The translations under genes and the position numbers were made by a program. Shown here piece by piece: positions 1 to 8,245 of a DNA stretch of 49,240 nucleotides. This DNA is from JBBQYA01 sp038209155 (GTDB lineage Bacteria > Bacteroidota > Bacteroidia > Sphingobacteriales > Sphingobacteriaceae), in contig JBBQYA010000010.1 in the NCBI GenBank assembly GCA_038209155.1, forward strand, positions 1 through 49,240, in the 5' to 3' direction. Under the pieces are notes generated by a model. That model was not told where the DNA came from. It did no database searches and was given only the letters and a program-made list of their open reading frames with translations. The first letter of the stretch is position 1. Each line of letters begins with the position of its first letter.

Positions 1-1
1 T

Positions 2-2110
2 ACAGAATCAGGAATTGATCAATTATCAGTGACGTACGGAGGAGTTAAGTATTTAGCAAAAGCAAAAACCAACGCGAAAGTCCCGATTGCCATCGACTTG
101 CCCAACATGAAGTTTACCTTTACAGAAAATGAAATAGAATTGAATGAATTGGTTTTGAAATTCGCAGGAATGATAGCCATGCCTGGCGATGATATTGAAA
201 TGGATATTAAATTCGATGCGGCTAAGTCTGATTTCAAAAACTTTCTTTCTTTGATTCCTGCTATTTATTCTTCCTCTTTTGATAAGCTTACCGCAAATGG
301 AAAATTTGCTATCAATGGTTTTGCGAAAGGGATTTATAACGAAAAATCTTTACCAGCATTTGATGTAAATATGCTCATAGAAAACGGCTCATTTAAATAT
401 CCAGATTTGCCAAAAGGAATTAATAATGTTCAGGTTTCGGCTAATATTTCTAATAAAGATGGGAACTTAAATAGTACGGTTGTTTCTATTCCAAAAGGTC
501 ATTTAGAATTTGGAAAAGATCCATTTGATTTTAGATTATTATTAAAAACACCAACTACAGATCCAGATATAGATATGGCAGTAAAAGGTAATTTGGATTT
601 AGCAGAAATTACTCGAATAGTACCTTTGGAAGGAACTAAACTTTCGGGATTAATCAATGCTGATGTTACTGCAAAAGGAAGAATGTCGGCAATAGAAAAA
701 GGTAATTACGATGAATTTAATTCAGCTGGGACGTTATCCATATTAAATTTACTCTATCAATCTGCGGATGTACCAAAAGCTGTTTCAATTCAAAATGCAG
801 ATTTCACATTTAATCCTAAAAATATTACGGTAAACAACTTGGTAGCGCAGGTAGGTAAAAGTGATTTTAAAGCAAATGGAACGCTGGATAATTACTTAGG
901 ATATTTATTTAAAGATCAAGCGATCAAGGGAAGTTTTAATTTAAGTTCATCGTTAATAGATGTGAATGAATTGATGGGACCTGAAACGCAAACCGCTGCA
1001 AGCTCTGCTCCAGAAGCTCCAATGGACATAGTGGAAGTGCCTGCCAATATTGATTTTGTATTAAAATCTGATTTGAAGAAAGTACTTTATGATACTCAAA
1101 TATTCGAAAATCTAAACGGCGAAATTGTAGTTCGAAACAGCACATTGAATTTCAATTCAATCAAGTTAAATACTTTGGGTGCAGCTATATCCATGCAAGG
1201 AAATTATACAACCATTGATCCTAAAAAACCAGCTATGAATTTAGATTTAGGAATTCAGAATTTAGATATTCAAAAAGTATTTAACACCTATAATACGGTG
1301 CAAGCGATGGCTCCAATTGCAAAATATACTTCAGGAATGTTCAACGGAAATATGAACTTTTCAACTGATTTAGGTAAAGATATGATGCCACTCATGAATA
1401 CTGTGGGAGCAAAAGGAACTTTAACTATTCTGAAAGCAATAATTGGTGGTTTTGAACCTTTAAATAAATTGGCAGATCAATTAAAATTAGATAAATATAA
1501 AACGTTAACTATTAATAATTCAAAAATTGATTTCGTTGTAAATAATGGAAAAGTGATTGTAAATCCTTTTGACATAAAACAAGGGAATATGAATATGAAT
1601 GTTGCAGGAAGTAGCGGTTTCGATCAAAGTTTAGATTATGTATTGAAAATGAAAATTCCAAGAGCAGAAATGGGTGCTAAAGCGAATGAAGTAGTAGATA
1701 ATTTAGCTTCAAAATTGAATAAACAAGGTGTGAATTATAAAGCAGCCGAAAATATTAATGTGAATGCATTGATAGGTGGAACGATTTTGAAACCTAACAT
1801 TAAACTTTCCATGCAAGATATGGCAAGCGACTTGAAAGGTGCAGTGACAGATGCAATAGATGCTAAAAGAAAAGAATTGGAAGCAAAAGCGAGAGCAGAA
1901 GCAGATAAGTTGAAAGCAGAAGGTTTGGTAAAAGCTAAAGAATTGGAAAATAAAGGAAGAGCGGAAGTGGACAAAATAAAAGCTGAAGCCGAAGCAAAAG
2001 CACGTGCAGAAGAAAATCGTTTAAAAGAGGAAGCAAAAAAGAAATCAGATGAATTGAAAAAGAAAGCGGAAGAGGAAGCAAAGAGAAAATTAAAAGGATT
2101 ATTTAAATAA
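2..2110 (+). CDS. AsmA-like envelope protein (5' end outside window)
   Basis: The reading frame is open to the left edge of the window (codons from position 2 read T-E-S-G-I-D-Q-L), so the GTG at 29 is not a real start and the N-terminus is missing. The visible part, about 700 residues, is long beta-rich sequence with repeated 'N-G-x-A...G-x-L-x-L' strands. From about residue 440 it resembles the AsmA C-terminal region (KGTLTILKAIIGGFEPLN, then NMNVAGSSGFDQSLDYVLKM). The last 80 residues are an Ala/Glu/Lys coiled coil (KARAEADKLKAEG...), common in Bacteroidota AsmA proteins. AsmA-family proteins sit in the inner membrane, span the periplasm and are linked to lipid transport and outer-membrane homeostasis. 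Family assignment is from sequence character; substrate unknown. Confidence 0.8.
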   Translation, partial: TESGIDQLSVTYGGVKYLAKAKTNAKVPIAIDLPNMKFTFTENEIELNELVLKFAGMIAMPGDDIEMDIKFDAAKSDFKNFLSLIPAIYSSSFDKLTANGKFAINGFAKGIYNEKSLPAFDVNMLIENGSFKYPDLPKGINNVQVSANISNKDGNLNSTVVSIPKGHLEFGKDPFDFRLLLKTPTTDPDIDMAVKGNLDLAEITRIVPLEGTKLSGLINADVTAKGRMSAIEKGNYDEFNSAGTLSILNLLYQSADVPKAVSIQNADFTFNPKNITVNNLVAQVGKSDFKANGTLDNYLGYLFKDQAIKGSFNLSSSLIDVNELMGPETQTAASSAPEAPMDIVEVPANIDFVLKSDLKKVLYDTQIFENLNGEIVVRNSTLNFNSIKLNTLGAAISMQGNYTTIDPKKPAMNLDLGIQNLDIQKVFNTYNTVQAMAPIAKYTSGMFNGNMNFSTDLGKDMMPLMNTVGAKGTLTILKAIIGGFEPLNKLADQLKLDKYKTLTINNSKIDFVVNNGKVIVNPFDIKQGNMNMNVAGSSGFDQSLDYVLKMKIPRAEMGAKANEVVDNLASKLNKQGVNYKAAENINVNALIGGTILKPNIKLSMQDMASDLKGAVTDAIDAKRKELEAKARAEADKLKAEGLVKAKELENKGRAEVDKIKAEAEAKARAEENRLKEEAKKKSDELKKKAEEEAKRKLKGLFK

Positions 2111-2250
2111 AAAGGGAATTGTTTTTCTCAATTTTTTAGACATTATTTTTCAAATTTTTATTTTTATTCTTTCAGATAGTCAAAAAAGGGTTTTAAAGTA
2201 GCGGCGTAAAAATTGTAACATCATTGTTTTAAACTCTAAACAAAAAAACA

Positions 2251-2790
2251 ATGACAAAATTTACAACAAAAAACACCTTATTACTAAGTTTTATTTTTCT
2301 TTCTTTCACTTATCTTTTATCTTCCTGCAGCCAAACTCATTATCCAATGGCTAGAGTTGAGAAAAAAAATGTTGAAGTAGCTATTAAAAATAGTAATGAA
2401 GTAGAAAAGGTTAATAGCCCTAAACAAGAAGTTTCTATCCTAAAAAATGATGACAAAGAAGCTTCGAAAACTGAAATTTTAATAGCATCAGATGAATTGA
2501 ATAATAATTCTGTAGCCATTGCCAATGTAGTTACAAAACCAATTGCAGAACAAAAAGCAATTTCAACAACCAGTAAATTAAACTGGAAAGACAAAATGCT
2601 GACGAAAAAAATTGCAAAAATAGTCGAGAAGCAAAGTGCTCCAGCTATTCAAAGAGGCAGTTATTTATACATCGGTATTGTTTTGATGTTAGTTGGATTG
2701 GTGATAGGCTTAGTATTTGGATCACTGGGTTATTTGTTAGTAGTGATTGGATTAGTGGTAGCTCTACTGGGACTGCTTACCAACAATTAA
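2251..2790 (+). CDS. Small lipoprotein with C-terminal membrane hairpin
   Basis: A 179-residue protein. The N-terminus is a lipoprotein signal peptide (basic MTKFTTKN, hydrophobic stretch, lipobox LLSSC near residues 22-26). The middle, about residues 30-130, is polar, low in complexity and rich in Lys/Glu/Asn/Ser, probably disordered. The last 45 residues form two close hydrophobic segments rich in glycine (YIGIVLMLVGLVIGLVFG and LGYLLVVIGLVVALLGLL) separated by one short turn. Small lipoproteins of this design are common in Bacteroidota and have no established function. It is probably monocistronic, with a 140-bp AT-rich leader upstream and three terminator copies downstream. Confidence 0.7.
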   Translation: MTKFTTKNTLLLSFIFLSFTYLLSSCSQTHYPMARVEKKNVEVAIKNSNEVEKVNSPKQEVSILKNDDKEASKTEILIASDELNNNSVAIANVVTKPIAEQKAISTTSKLNWKDKMLTKKIAKIVEKQSAPAIQRGSYLYIGIVLMLVGLVIGLVFGSLGYLLVVIGLVVALLGLLTNN

Positions 2791-3000
2791 CTAAACAAAG
2801 AAGAATTTAAAACCGTTTTGTGAAAATAAGACGGTTTTTTTGTTTAATACTTTTACAGTTAGCTAAACAAAGAAGAATTTAAAACCGTTTTGCGAAAAAA
2901 GACGGTTTTTTTTGTTTAATATTTTTACAATTAGCTAAACAAAGAAGAATTTAAAACCGTTTTGTGAAAACAAGACGGTTTTTTTTTGTTTAATACTTTT
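2791..3000 (+). repeat. Three tandem 71-72 bp copies of a terminator unit
   Basis: Copies begin at 2791, 2863 and 2934 with CTAAACAAAGAAGAATTT. Each contains a hairpin, AAACCGT paired with ACGGTTT, followed by a run of 7-9 T and then GTTTAATA. The copies differ at a few bases, mostly in the loop and T run. Each unit alone has the form of a rho-independent terminator for the preceding lipoprotein gene. The units also carry TTAG/TTAA just before CTAAACA, resembling the end of the gene, so the array probably arose by tandem duplication of the gene's terminator. Confidence 0.85.
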
Positions 3001-3065
3001 ATTAATCAATAGATTTTGGAATAATCATTTTAAAATCTTTTTACCGAATAAGCCATAATAAAAAA

Positions 3066-3073
3066 TACTTTTG
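3066..3073 (+). promoter_or_regulatory. Candidate -7 element for rbfA
   Basis: TACTTTTG matches the Bacteroidota -7 consensus TAnnTTTG and lies 27 bp before the rbfA ATG, just after the triple terminator, where a new promoter is expected. A clear TTG -33 element at the usual 19-21 bp spacing is not seen (only a T run near 3038-3042), so this is a partial match. Confidence 0.4.
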
Positions 3074-3100
3074 CAGCAAACGATTTAATTAAAGAAGAGT

Positions 3101-3466
3101 ATGGAAACGAAGCGACAACAAAAATTTGGGAAACTCTTATTAAAAGAATTAAGTGAATTATTTCAAAGAGAAATGAATTTATTGATTCCCAACGTGTTGA
3201 TTACTATTACTAAAGTTAGAGTAACACCAGATTTGTCAATGGCAAAAGTATATTTGAGTTTATTGACAACCGCAAATGTGGAAGAAACAATCAAACTAAT
3301 TCGATCACATACAAAGGAAGTGCGATATAAATTAGGGACAAAAATCAAAGATCAAGTTCGTGTAATACCGGCATTAGATTTTTTCTTAGATGATTCTTTG
3401 GACTATGCCGAGCGAATGGACAAATTATTCAGCGAATTGCAAACACCCAAAACAGATACAGAATAA
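3101..3466 (+). CDS. rbfA: Ribosome-binding factor A
   Basis: A 121-residue protein, the usual size for RbfA. It has the typical N-terminal helix (METKRQQKFGKLLLKELSEL), the KH-type core with 'ITKVRVTPDLSMAKVYLSL', and the C-terminal 'VIPALDFFLDDSLDYAERMDKL', which matches the family's P-x-L-x-F-x-x-D-x-S signature. RbfA binds the 30S subunit and helps 16S rRNA 5'-end maturation and cold adaptation. The stop codon is directly followed by the ATG of the next gene (TAAATG), so the two are probably co-transcribed and translationally coupled. Confidence 0.95.
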   Translation: METKRQQKFGKLLLKELSELFQREMNLLIPNVLITITKVRVTPDLSMAKVYLSLLTTANVEETIKLIRSHTKEVRYKLGTKIKDQVRVIPALDFFLDDSLDYAERMDKLFSELQTPKTDTE

Positions 3467-4102
3467 ATGAAAAGATTTATTCGTGAGCCAGGCAATTTCC
3501 TAACTCATTTTATCCCGGCTTTATTAACAATTCCTGCTGCATTTATTATGATTTCGTCAGCAACTACGACTGAAAAATATTATGCAGCAATAGTATTCGG
3601 AATTGCATTTATTCTACTTTTTTTCACAAGCTCGCTTTATCATAGTGTACCTAGAACTCAAAAAGGAATTGACAATTGGAGAATGGTAGACTTTTGTGCA
3701 ATTTATATTATGATTGCTGGAAGCTACACTCCCACCATCGTTGTACTTTTTGATGGATGGGCTCAATGGCTCATGCTTTTCATTATTTGGATGATAGCAC
3801 TCACAGGTATTATTTTAAAATTATTTGGAAAAATTCAAAATCCAAAGCTATCTCTTGGAATTTACATTGCCATGGGTTGGATGGTTTTATTTGTAATTAG
3901 AGAACTTTTTATCTCTTTGCCACCAGAAGCATTGTATTGGTTTTTCGCTGGCGGGCTTTCCTACACCATCGGCACCATATTTTTTTACTACGATCGACCA
4001 TGGATTAAAGATTATTTTGGCTGCCACGAAATGTGGCATATCTGTGTTTTTGGAGGTGCTGCATCGCATTATATCTATACTTTGCAGTATTTAATAAAAT
4101 AG
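3467..4102 (+). CDS. Hemolysin III / TrhA-family membrane protein
   Basis: A 211-residue protein with about seven hydrophobic segments. Family motifs are visible: an early 'GNFLTHFIPALLTIPAA', 'LLFFTSSLYHSVP' (the conserved S-x-x-x-H), 'MVDFCAIYIMIAGSYTP' (conserved D and the AGSYTP loop), and the C-terminal 'HEMWHICVFGGAASHY' (conserved H-x-x-x-H). These Ser/Asp/His residues form the presumed metal site of the PAQR/hemolysin III superfamily (YqfA/TrhA), linked to membrane-lipid homeostasis. True haemolytic activity should not be assumed. It starts at the base after the rbfA stop. Confidence 0.9.
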   Translation: MKRFIREPGNFLTHFIPALLTIPAAFIMISSATTTEKYYAAIVFGIAFILLFFTSSLYHSVPRTQKGIDNWRMVDFCAIYIMIAGSYTPTIVVLFDGWAQWLMLFIIWMIALTGIILKLFGKIQNPKLSLGIYIAMGWMVLFVIRELFISLPPEALYWFFAGGLSYTIGTIFFYYDRPWIKDYFGCHEMWHICVFGGAASHYIYTLQYLIK

Positions 4103-4160
4103 GTTTTATTGCCACAAGTTGTATTATTTAACAAAGGGAATTTTTTCTTATTTCTTTTGG

Positions 4161-4655
4161 ACTTTAAAACTTAGCCACGAATTTTACGAATGCACACGAA
4201 TGAAACTGATCTTTTCTAATCTTTAATTTATTTTTCTTAGCGCAATAGACTTTAAAACTTAGCCACGAATTTCACGAATGCACACGAATGAAACTGATCT
4301 TTTCTGATCTTTAATTTATTTTTCTTATCGCAATAGACTTTAAAAATTAGCCACGAATTTCACGAATGCACATGAATAAAAATAATCTTTTCTGATCTTT
4401 AATTTATTTTTCTTATCGCAATAGACTTTAAAACTTAGCCACGAATTTCACGAATGCACACGAATAAAAATAATCTTTTCTGATCTTTAATTTATTTTTC
4501 TTATCGCAATAGACTTTAAAAATTAGCCACGAATTTCACGAATGCACACGAAAAAAATAATCTTTTCTGATCTTAAATTTATTTATTTTTTCGCAATGGT
4601 CGTTAAAACTTAGCCACGAATTTCACGAATGCACACGAATAAAATTTGCTCTTTT
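4161..4655. repeat. Six-copy 88-bp tandem repeat with phased CACGAAT boxes
   Basis: AGCCACGAAT cores occur at 4173, 4261, 4349, 4437, 4525 and 4612, giving a period of 88 bp (87 for the last). Each unit reads ACTTTAAAACTTAG, then three CACGAAT-like boxes about 10 bp apart, then GATCTTTTCTGATC and a T-rich tail ending CGCAATAG. The array fills the spacer between the converging TrhA-like gene and the rhodanese gene (4103-4690) and has no reading frame of interest. The CCACGAAT-TTCACGAAT type of motif is a recurring intergenic sequence in Bacteroidota and other bacteria. The copies are nearly identical, so expansion looks recent. There are no unique spacers, so it is not CRISPR. Confidence 0.9.
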
Positions 4656-4690
4656 TGAGATCTTATTTAATTTTTCTTTACATAAAAAAA

Positions 4691-5008
4691 TCAAACGTTT
4701 ATACTCTCATCTATTTCAGCTTTCCAAGCTAAAATACCACCTTTTAAATTATATAGATTTTTTAAATCTAGCTCGCGTTCTAATTGCATAATTACTGCAG
4801 CACTTCTAGCGCCTGATCTACAATGTATAATTACCTGCTTGTTTTTACTAATACTTCCTGCTTCCAACATCACATGAGCAAGTGGAATATTCAGTCCATT
4901 CAGATTACCTATTTCGTATTCAAATGTTTCTCGAACATCTATTAATTGAAAATCATCGTTTGCATTCATTTTTTCACGTAATTCTTGAACGGATACTTCT
5001 TTCATCAT
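4691..5008 (-). CDS. Single-domain rhodanese
   Basis: Starting at the MMKEVSVQEL methionine pair (5008), this is a 105-residue single rhodanese domain: 'DFQLIDVRETFEYEIGNLNG' followed by the active-site loop IHCRSGARSA with the catalytic cysteine. Longer translation from 5068 would run into the end of the upstream acetyltransferase and add a non-conserved leader, so the inner start is preferred. Family members (GlpE/PspE-like) transfer sulfane sulfur to acceptors such as thiols or cyanide; the physiological acceptor is unknown. It is the last gene of the minus-strand group. Sulfur transfer is part of thiamine synthesis, but there is no direct evidence for a link here. Confidence 0.88.
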   Translation of the reverse strand: MMKEVSVQELREKMNANDDFQLIDVRETFEYEIGNLNGLNIPLAHVMLEAGSISKNKQVIIHCRSGARSAAVIMQLERELDLKNLYNLKGGILAWKAEIDESINV

Positions 5009-5039
5009 CTTGTAATTAGGTTTTGGATAATAGGCTAAT

Positions 5040-5555
5040 TTATAAGTTCTTTTCCATAATATAATCATTTAACAAAAACTTACCTAATGGAATATCCAAG
5101 GATTGAATAATTGTAAAATCTTCTTTTAAATAAAAACTTAACGTTTTATTTTCCCTATTCACATTTAATCTCAATTTGTTAAATCCAGCTAAACGCGTTT
5201 TTTTATAAATTTCTTCAATCAAAAGTTTTCCTAAACCTTGCTTATGAAAACTCGGAAGCAAATATAATTTATGGAGTTTAGCAATCTCATTTTCATTCTC
5301 AAAAGCAGACCAAGAAGCAAATCCAACAGCTTTTTTATTTACAATAATCAAAATAAAATGATGACTTAATTCAATGATTTGATTTTTTAATTCCTCTTCG
5401 TTGTACAATAACTGTAGCATATAGTGTATTTGCTCCTCAGAAATCATGTAGGAATAAACTAGCGGCCAAATCTCATTTGCTAAATCATGAATTAATTTTA
5501 CATCATTTATGCCTGCCTCTCTAATAGTTGTTTTTAAAGAATTAATTTCAGTCAT
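5040..5555 (-). CDS. GNAT-family N-acetyltransferase
   Basis: A 171-residue single GNAT domain. The acetyl-CoA binding motif A is clear: 'KLHKLYLLPSFHKQGLGKLL', with Q-x-x-G-x-G-like KQGLGK at roughly residues 106-111, followed by 'LRLNVNRENKTLSFYLKEDF', the usual 'N-x-x-x-x-x-F-Y-x-x-x-G/D-F' pattern. The acceptor substrate cannot be predicted. It lies 56 bp downstream of the TonB receptor on the same strand and 31 bp before the rhodanese, so it may be co-transcribed with both. Confidence 0.87.
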   Translation of the reverse strand: MTEINSLKTTIREAGINDVKLIHDLANEIWPLVYSYMISEEQIHYMLQLLYNEEELKNQIIELSHHFILIIVNKKAVGFASWSAFENENEIAKLHKLYLLPSFHKQGLGKLLIEEIYKKTRLAGFNKLRLNVNRENKTLSFYLKEDFTIIQSLDIPLGKFLLNDYIMEKNL

Positions 5556-5611
5556 TTTAATTTTTAATTAGTTCACAATATTCTTTTTATGGATTAAATC
5601 AGTATTTATTT

Positions 5612-8041
5612 TTAAAACTTAAAAGAAATTCCCACCAAATAGTTCCTTCCTGCTTGTGGATAGTAAAAGTTTTCGGTGGTGGTTTCGCCACCTGATTTAT
5701 AAGAAAATGTATAACCATTATTTTCATACATTTTATTTAATACATTTTGTAAACTAAAAATCAAACCTAAATTTTTAATATTTTTTGATTTTACGGTGTA
5801 ATTAAATCGCAAATCATGTAGTAAATAAGAATCAATACTTCTATTTATATTTTGTGTATTATCTAAATATTGCCGACTTACATACCTGTTTATTAAACTT
5901 GCAGACAAGGATTTAAATATCTCATATTGGATTTGTAAACCTGCTGTAAGAGCTGGAGAAAAAGAAATGGTGGAATTTGAAAAAACCTGCTTCAACTGGC
6001 CACCATCATCATAATCATCTAAAAAAGATGAAAAACTTTTAATTTTATTTTCACTAAATGTAGCGTTTGCTGCCAACAAAAATTTAGAACTAATTCTTAT
6101 ATCTCCACTTAACTCAATTCCTGCACGGTAACTTATTGGTGTATTCTGTCGCACATATGCACCAACATCATTGAGTTGACCATTTAAAACTAATTGGTTT
6201 TTATAATACATATAAAACATATTAGCATAAAAATTAAAACGATTTTTTTGAATTCTATAACCCATTTCTGCATTGTACAAACGCTCTGGTTTAGGTCTAC
6301 TTTCTGGGGTACTATTAGTAAATTCATCTCTATTTATTTCTTTATTAGAAATAGCTCCCGTCAAATAAAATGAAACAGAATCTGATAAATTATAATTTAC
6401 ACCGAACTTTGGATTAAAGAAATTCATAGGTTCTAACACCAATTTTGCTTTATTTAAAGGCAGAAAACTTGTGTTGGAGTAACGTATAATTCTATATTGC
6501 AAATCGGCGAACCAAGTATATTTGTTTTTTGTGTACGACAATTTGGTGTAGGCATTAAAATCAGTTTTAAATGCCTCGTCTTCATAATATCTTTTTCTAA
6601 TGCTATCCGCTGGAATATTTTCGCTCCAAATTAGTTCACCATAATGCTTGCCTTGATATTCATTATACGCTCCTCCAGCTATCAATTGCAAAGATTTATT
6701 TGCTTGGTAAGTTGTGCTAAATGTAGTTCCATAAAAATCGTTATCCAGCCATCTTCTTCTTATAATATCCGAATTAGGAATAGAATCTATTAAAGGCGAA
6801 TTTGGAAAATAAGTTAATAAATTGTCTTGCTTTCTATATTCTTCAAAATATCCTTTTCCTTTTGTGTAATGCAAAGCAATTTGCGCTATTAATTTGCTAT
6901 TAATTTCGCGATTATAAAATGCTTGATAATGATTTTGTTGATAATTGTCTGTTTGATTATCATAGGTATAAAAATTATAATTTCTACCTGAATTTCTTAA
7001 ATTATTTGCTTGCTCATCATCCAAAAAATTGCGATTGATAAAAGCAGAAATTCCAGCAGAATCATTATTAATTCTAGCCTCAGGCACGCCATACCAAGAT
7101 TGGTAAGTTTTTTCTGCTCCAGAAAACACGTTTACTTTAAATAGATCTTTTTTCCCAATATGTGTTAAAGAACTAAAGAAAGATTTTAATTCTGAGCTGC
7201 CTCTATCAATATATCCGTCAGAAACTATTCTGGACAAGCGACCATCTAAACTCCAATTATTTTTTAATTTTCCAGTTCCGAAATTCAAGGTATTTTTTAG
7301 CGTATTAAATGAACCTGCACTCGAATTAACTTCAACAAAAGGTTCATTAAAAACCGTGTTTGTTAAAATATTTATACTTGCTCCAAAAGCAGCAGATCCA
7401 TTAGTGGAACTTCCAACTCCTCTTTGTATTTGAATTGAATTGATGGAAGAAGATAAATCTGGAAGATTCACCAAAAATAAACCTTGAGATTCGGAATCAT
7501 TATAAGGAATACCATTAATGGTTAAATTGATTCTGGTAGCATCGCTTCCTCTAATTCTTAATCCAGTATATCCAATTCCGGTTCCAGCATCCGAATTTAC
7601 TACTACAGAAGGTGTATTTTGTAAGATATAAGGTAAATCTTGACCAAGATTTTGTTCTTCTATTTGAGCTTTTGAAATATTGCTGAAAGTACTTGCATCA
7701 TTTTTTTTTGCTTTGATGGCAGAAATTATCACTTCTTCTTTAAAAGCAGAATTTGAATTTAATTCTACCGAAATATTTTGATCGCTTTTCAAGATAATTT
7801 TTGAACGATAACTTTCATATCCAATGTAGGAAATAATAAGTTGATATTCATCAGAAGGAATATTTTTGAATTCAAAAAAGCCTTTTGAATCGGTTGAGAA
7901 AGCATAATCTGTATTTTCTAAAATTACAGATGCACTGCTAAGTGGTTTATTATCAGATTTCACAATACCTGATAATTTAAATTGAGCAATTGCAAGCCAA
8001 GGGCAAAAAGCCATTGCAAAAAACAAGACACATCTTTTCAT
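5612..8041 (-). CDS. TPP-regulated TonB-dependent receptor (probable thiamine uptake)
   Basis: An 809-residue outer-membrane receptor. Order of parts: signal peptide (MKRCVLFFAMAFCPWLAIAQ), carboxypeptidase-regulatory-like domain (FKLSGIVKSDNKPLSSASV...), plug domain with 'LPYILQNTPSVVVNSDAGTG' and 'LRIRGSDATRINLTINGIPY', then a 22-strand-type barrel ending in the terminal aromatic 'NYLVGISFKF'. TonB-dependent receptors import large or scarce nutrients across the outer membrane using energy from TonB-ExbBD. The TPP riboswitch directly upstream indicates that expression is shut off by thiamine pyrophosphate, so thiamine or a precursor is the likely substrate. That assignment is inferred from the riboswitch, not from the barrel. 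Confidence 0.93.
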   Translation of the reverse strand: MKRCVLFFAMAFCPWLAIAQFKLSGIVKSDNKPLSSASVILENTDYAFSTDSKGFFEFKNIPSDEYQLIISYIGYESYRSKIILKSDQNISVELNSNSAFKEEVIISAIKAKKNDASTFSNISKAQIEEQNLGQDLPYILQNTPSVVVNSDAGTGIGYTGLRIRGSDATRINLTINGIPYNDSESQGLFLVNLPDLSSSINSIQIQRGVGSSTNGSAAFGASINILTNTVFNEPFVEVNSSAGSFNTLKNTLNFGTGKLKNNWSLDGRLSRIVSDGYIDRGSSELKSFFSSLTHIGKKDLFKVNVFSGAEKTYQSWYGVPEARINNDSAGISAFINRNFLDDEQANNLRNSGRNYNFYTYDNQTDNYQQNHYQAFYNREINSKLIAQIALHYTKGKGYFEEYRKQDNLLTYFPNSPLIDSIPNSDIIRRRWLDNDFYGTTFSTTYQANKSLQLIAGGAYNEYQGKHYGELIWSENIPADSIRKRYYEDEAFKTDFNAYTKLSYTKNKYTWFADLQYRIIRYSNTSFLPLNKAKLVLEPMNFFNPKFGVNYNLSDSVSFYLTGAISNKEINRDEFTNSTPESRPKPERLYNAEMGYRIQKNRFNFYANMFYMYYKNQLVLNGQLNDVGAYVRQNTPISYRAGIELSGDIRISSKFLLAANATFSENKIKSFSSFLDDYDDGGQLKQVFSNSTISFSPALTAGLQIQYEIFKSLSASLINRYVSRQYLDNTQNINRSIDSYLLHDLRFNYTVKSKNIKNLGLIFSLQNVLNKMYENNGYTFSYKSGGETTTENFYYPQAGRNYLVGISFKF

Positions 8042-8106
8042 TTTTTATTATTTTTTTTAAACCTGAAGCATACAGGGATGCGCAGCTTCACAAATTGTTT
8101 AAATTT

Positions 8107-8210
8107 CACTTTCCCTTCGCCGGCATTATCCGTATCAGGTTCAATGGGTATAATCTCAGCCTTGGTTTGTGTAGAAACTTTTAAATTTCATACAAGGCAC
8201 CCCTTAAGAT
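8107..8210 (-). ncRNA. TPP riboswitch (THI element)
   Basis: On the minus strand the order is AAGGGGTGCC, a variable arm, GGCTGAGATTATACCC, TTGAACCTGATACGGAT, AATGCCGGCGAAGGGAAAGT. These are the conserved TPP-aptamer segments: the pyrimidine-sensing CTGAGA loop, the ACCTGAT-GGATAATGCC pyrophosphate-binding arm and the closing GAAGGGAA. Only about 65 nt separate the aptamer from the receptor's ATG, and no strong intrinsic terminator is obvious there. Control may be at translation initiation, or through a terminator too weak to recognise by eye. Confidence 0.96.
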
Positions 8211-8214
8211 GTGG

Positions 8215-8245
8215 TAAAAGTATTATAATTTTTCGATAGCAGCAA
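8215..8245 (-). promoter_or_regulatory. Candidate promoter driving the TPP riboswitch transcript
   Basis: On the minus strand, ATTG (TTG is the complement of 8243-8245) is followed after 20 nt by TACTTTTA (complement of 8215-8222). This is close to the Bacteroidota consensus TTG-N19-21-TAnnTTTG. Transcription would start about at the first base of the riboswitch. The element overlaps the last codons of the upstream kinase gene, so the receptor could be transcribed separately from the pnuC-kinase pair. Confidence 0.5.

Noticed and set aside
4161..4655. CRISPR-like array of direct repeats
   Set aside because: The whole 88-bp unit is repeated with no unique spacers, and there are no cas genes nearby.
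7982..8239. Plus-strand frame across the riboswitch and the start of the TonB receptor gene
   Set aside because: It is antisense to a strongly supported riboswitch and signal-peptide region and has no protein-like features.
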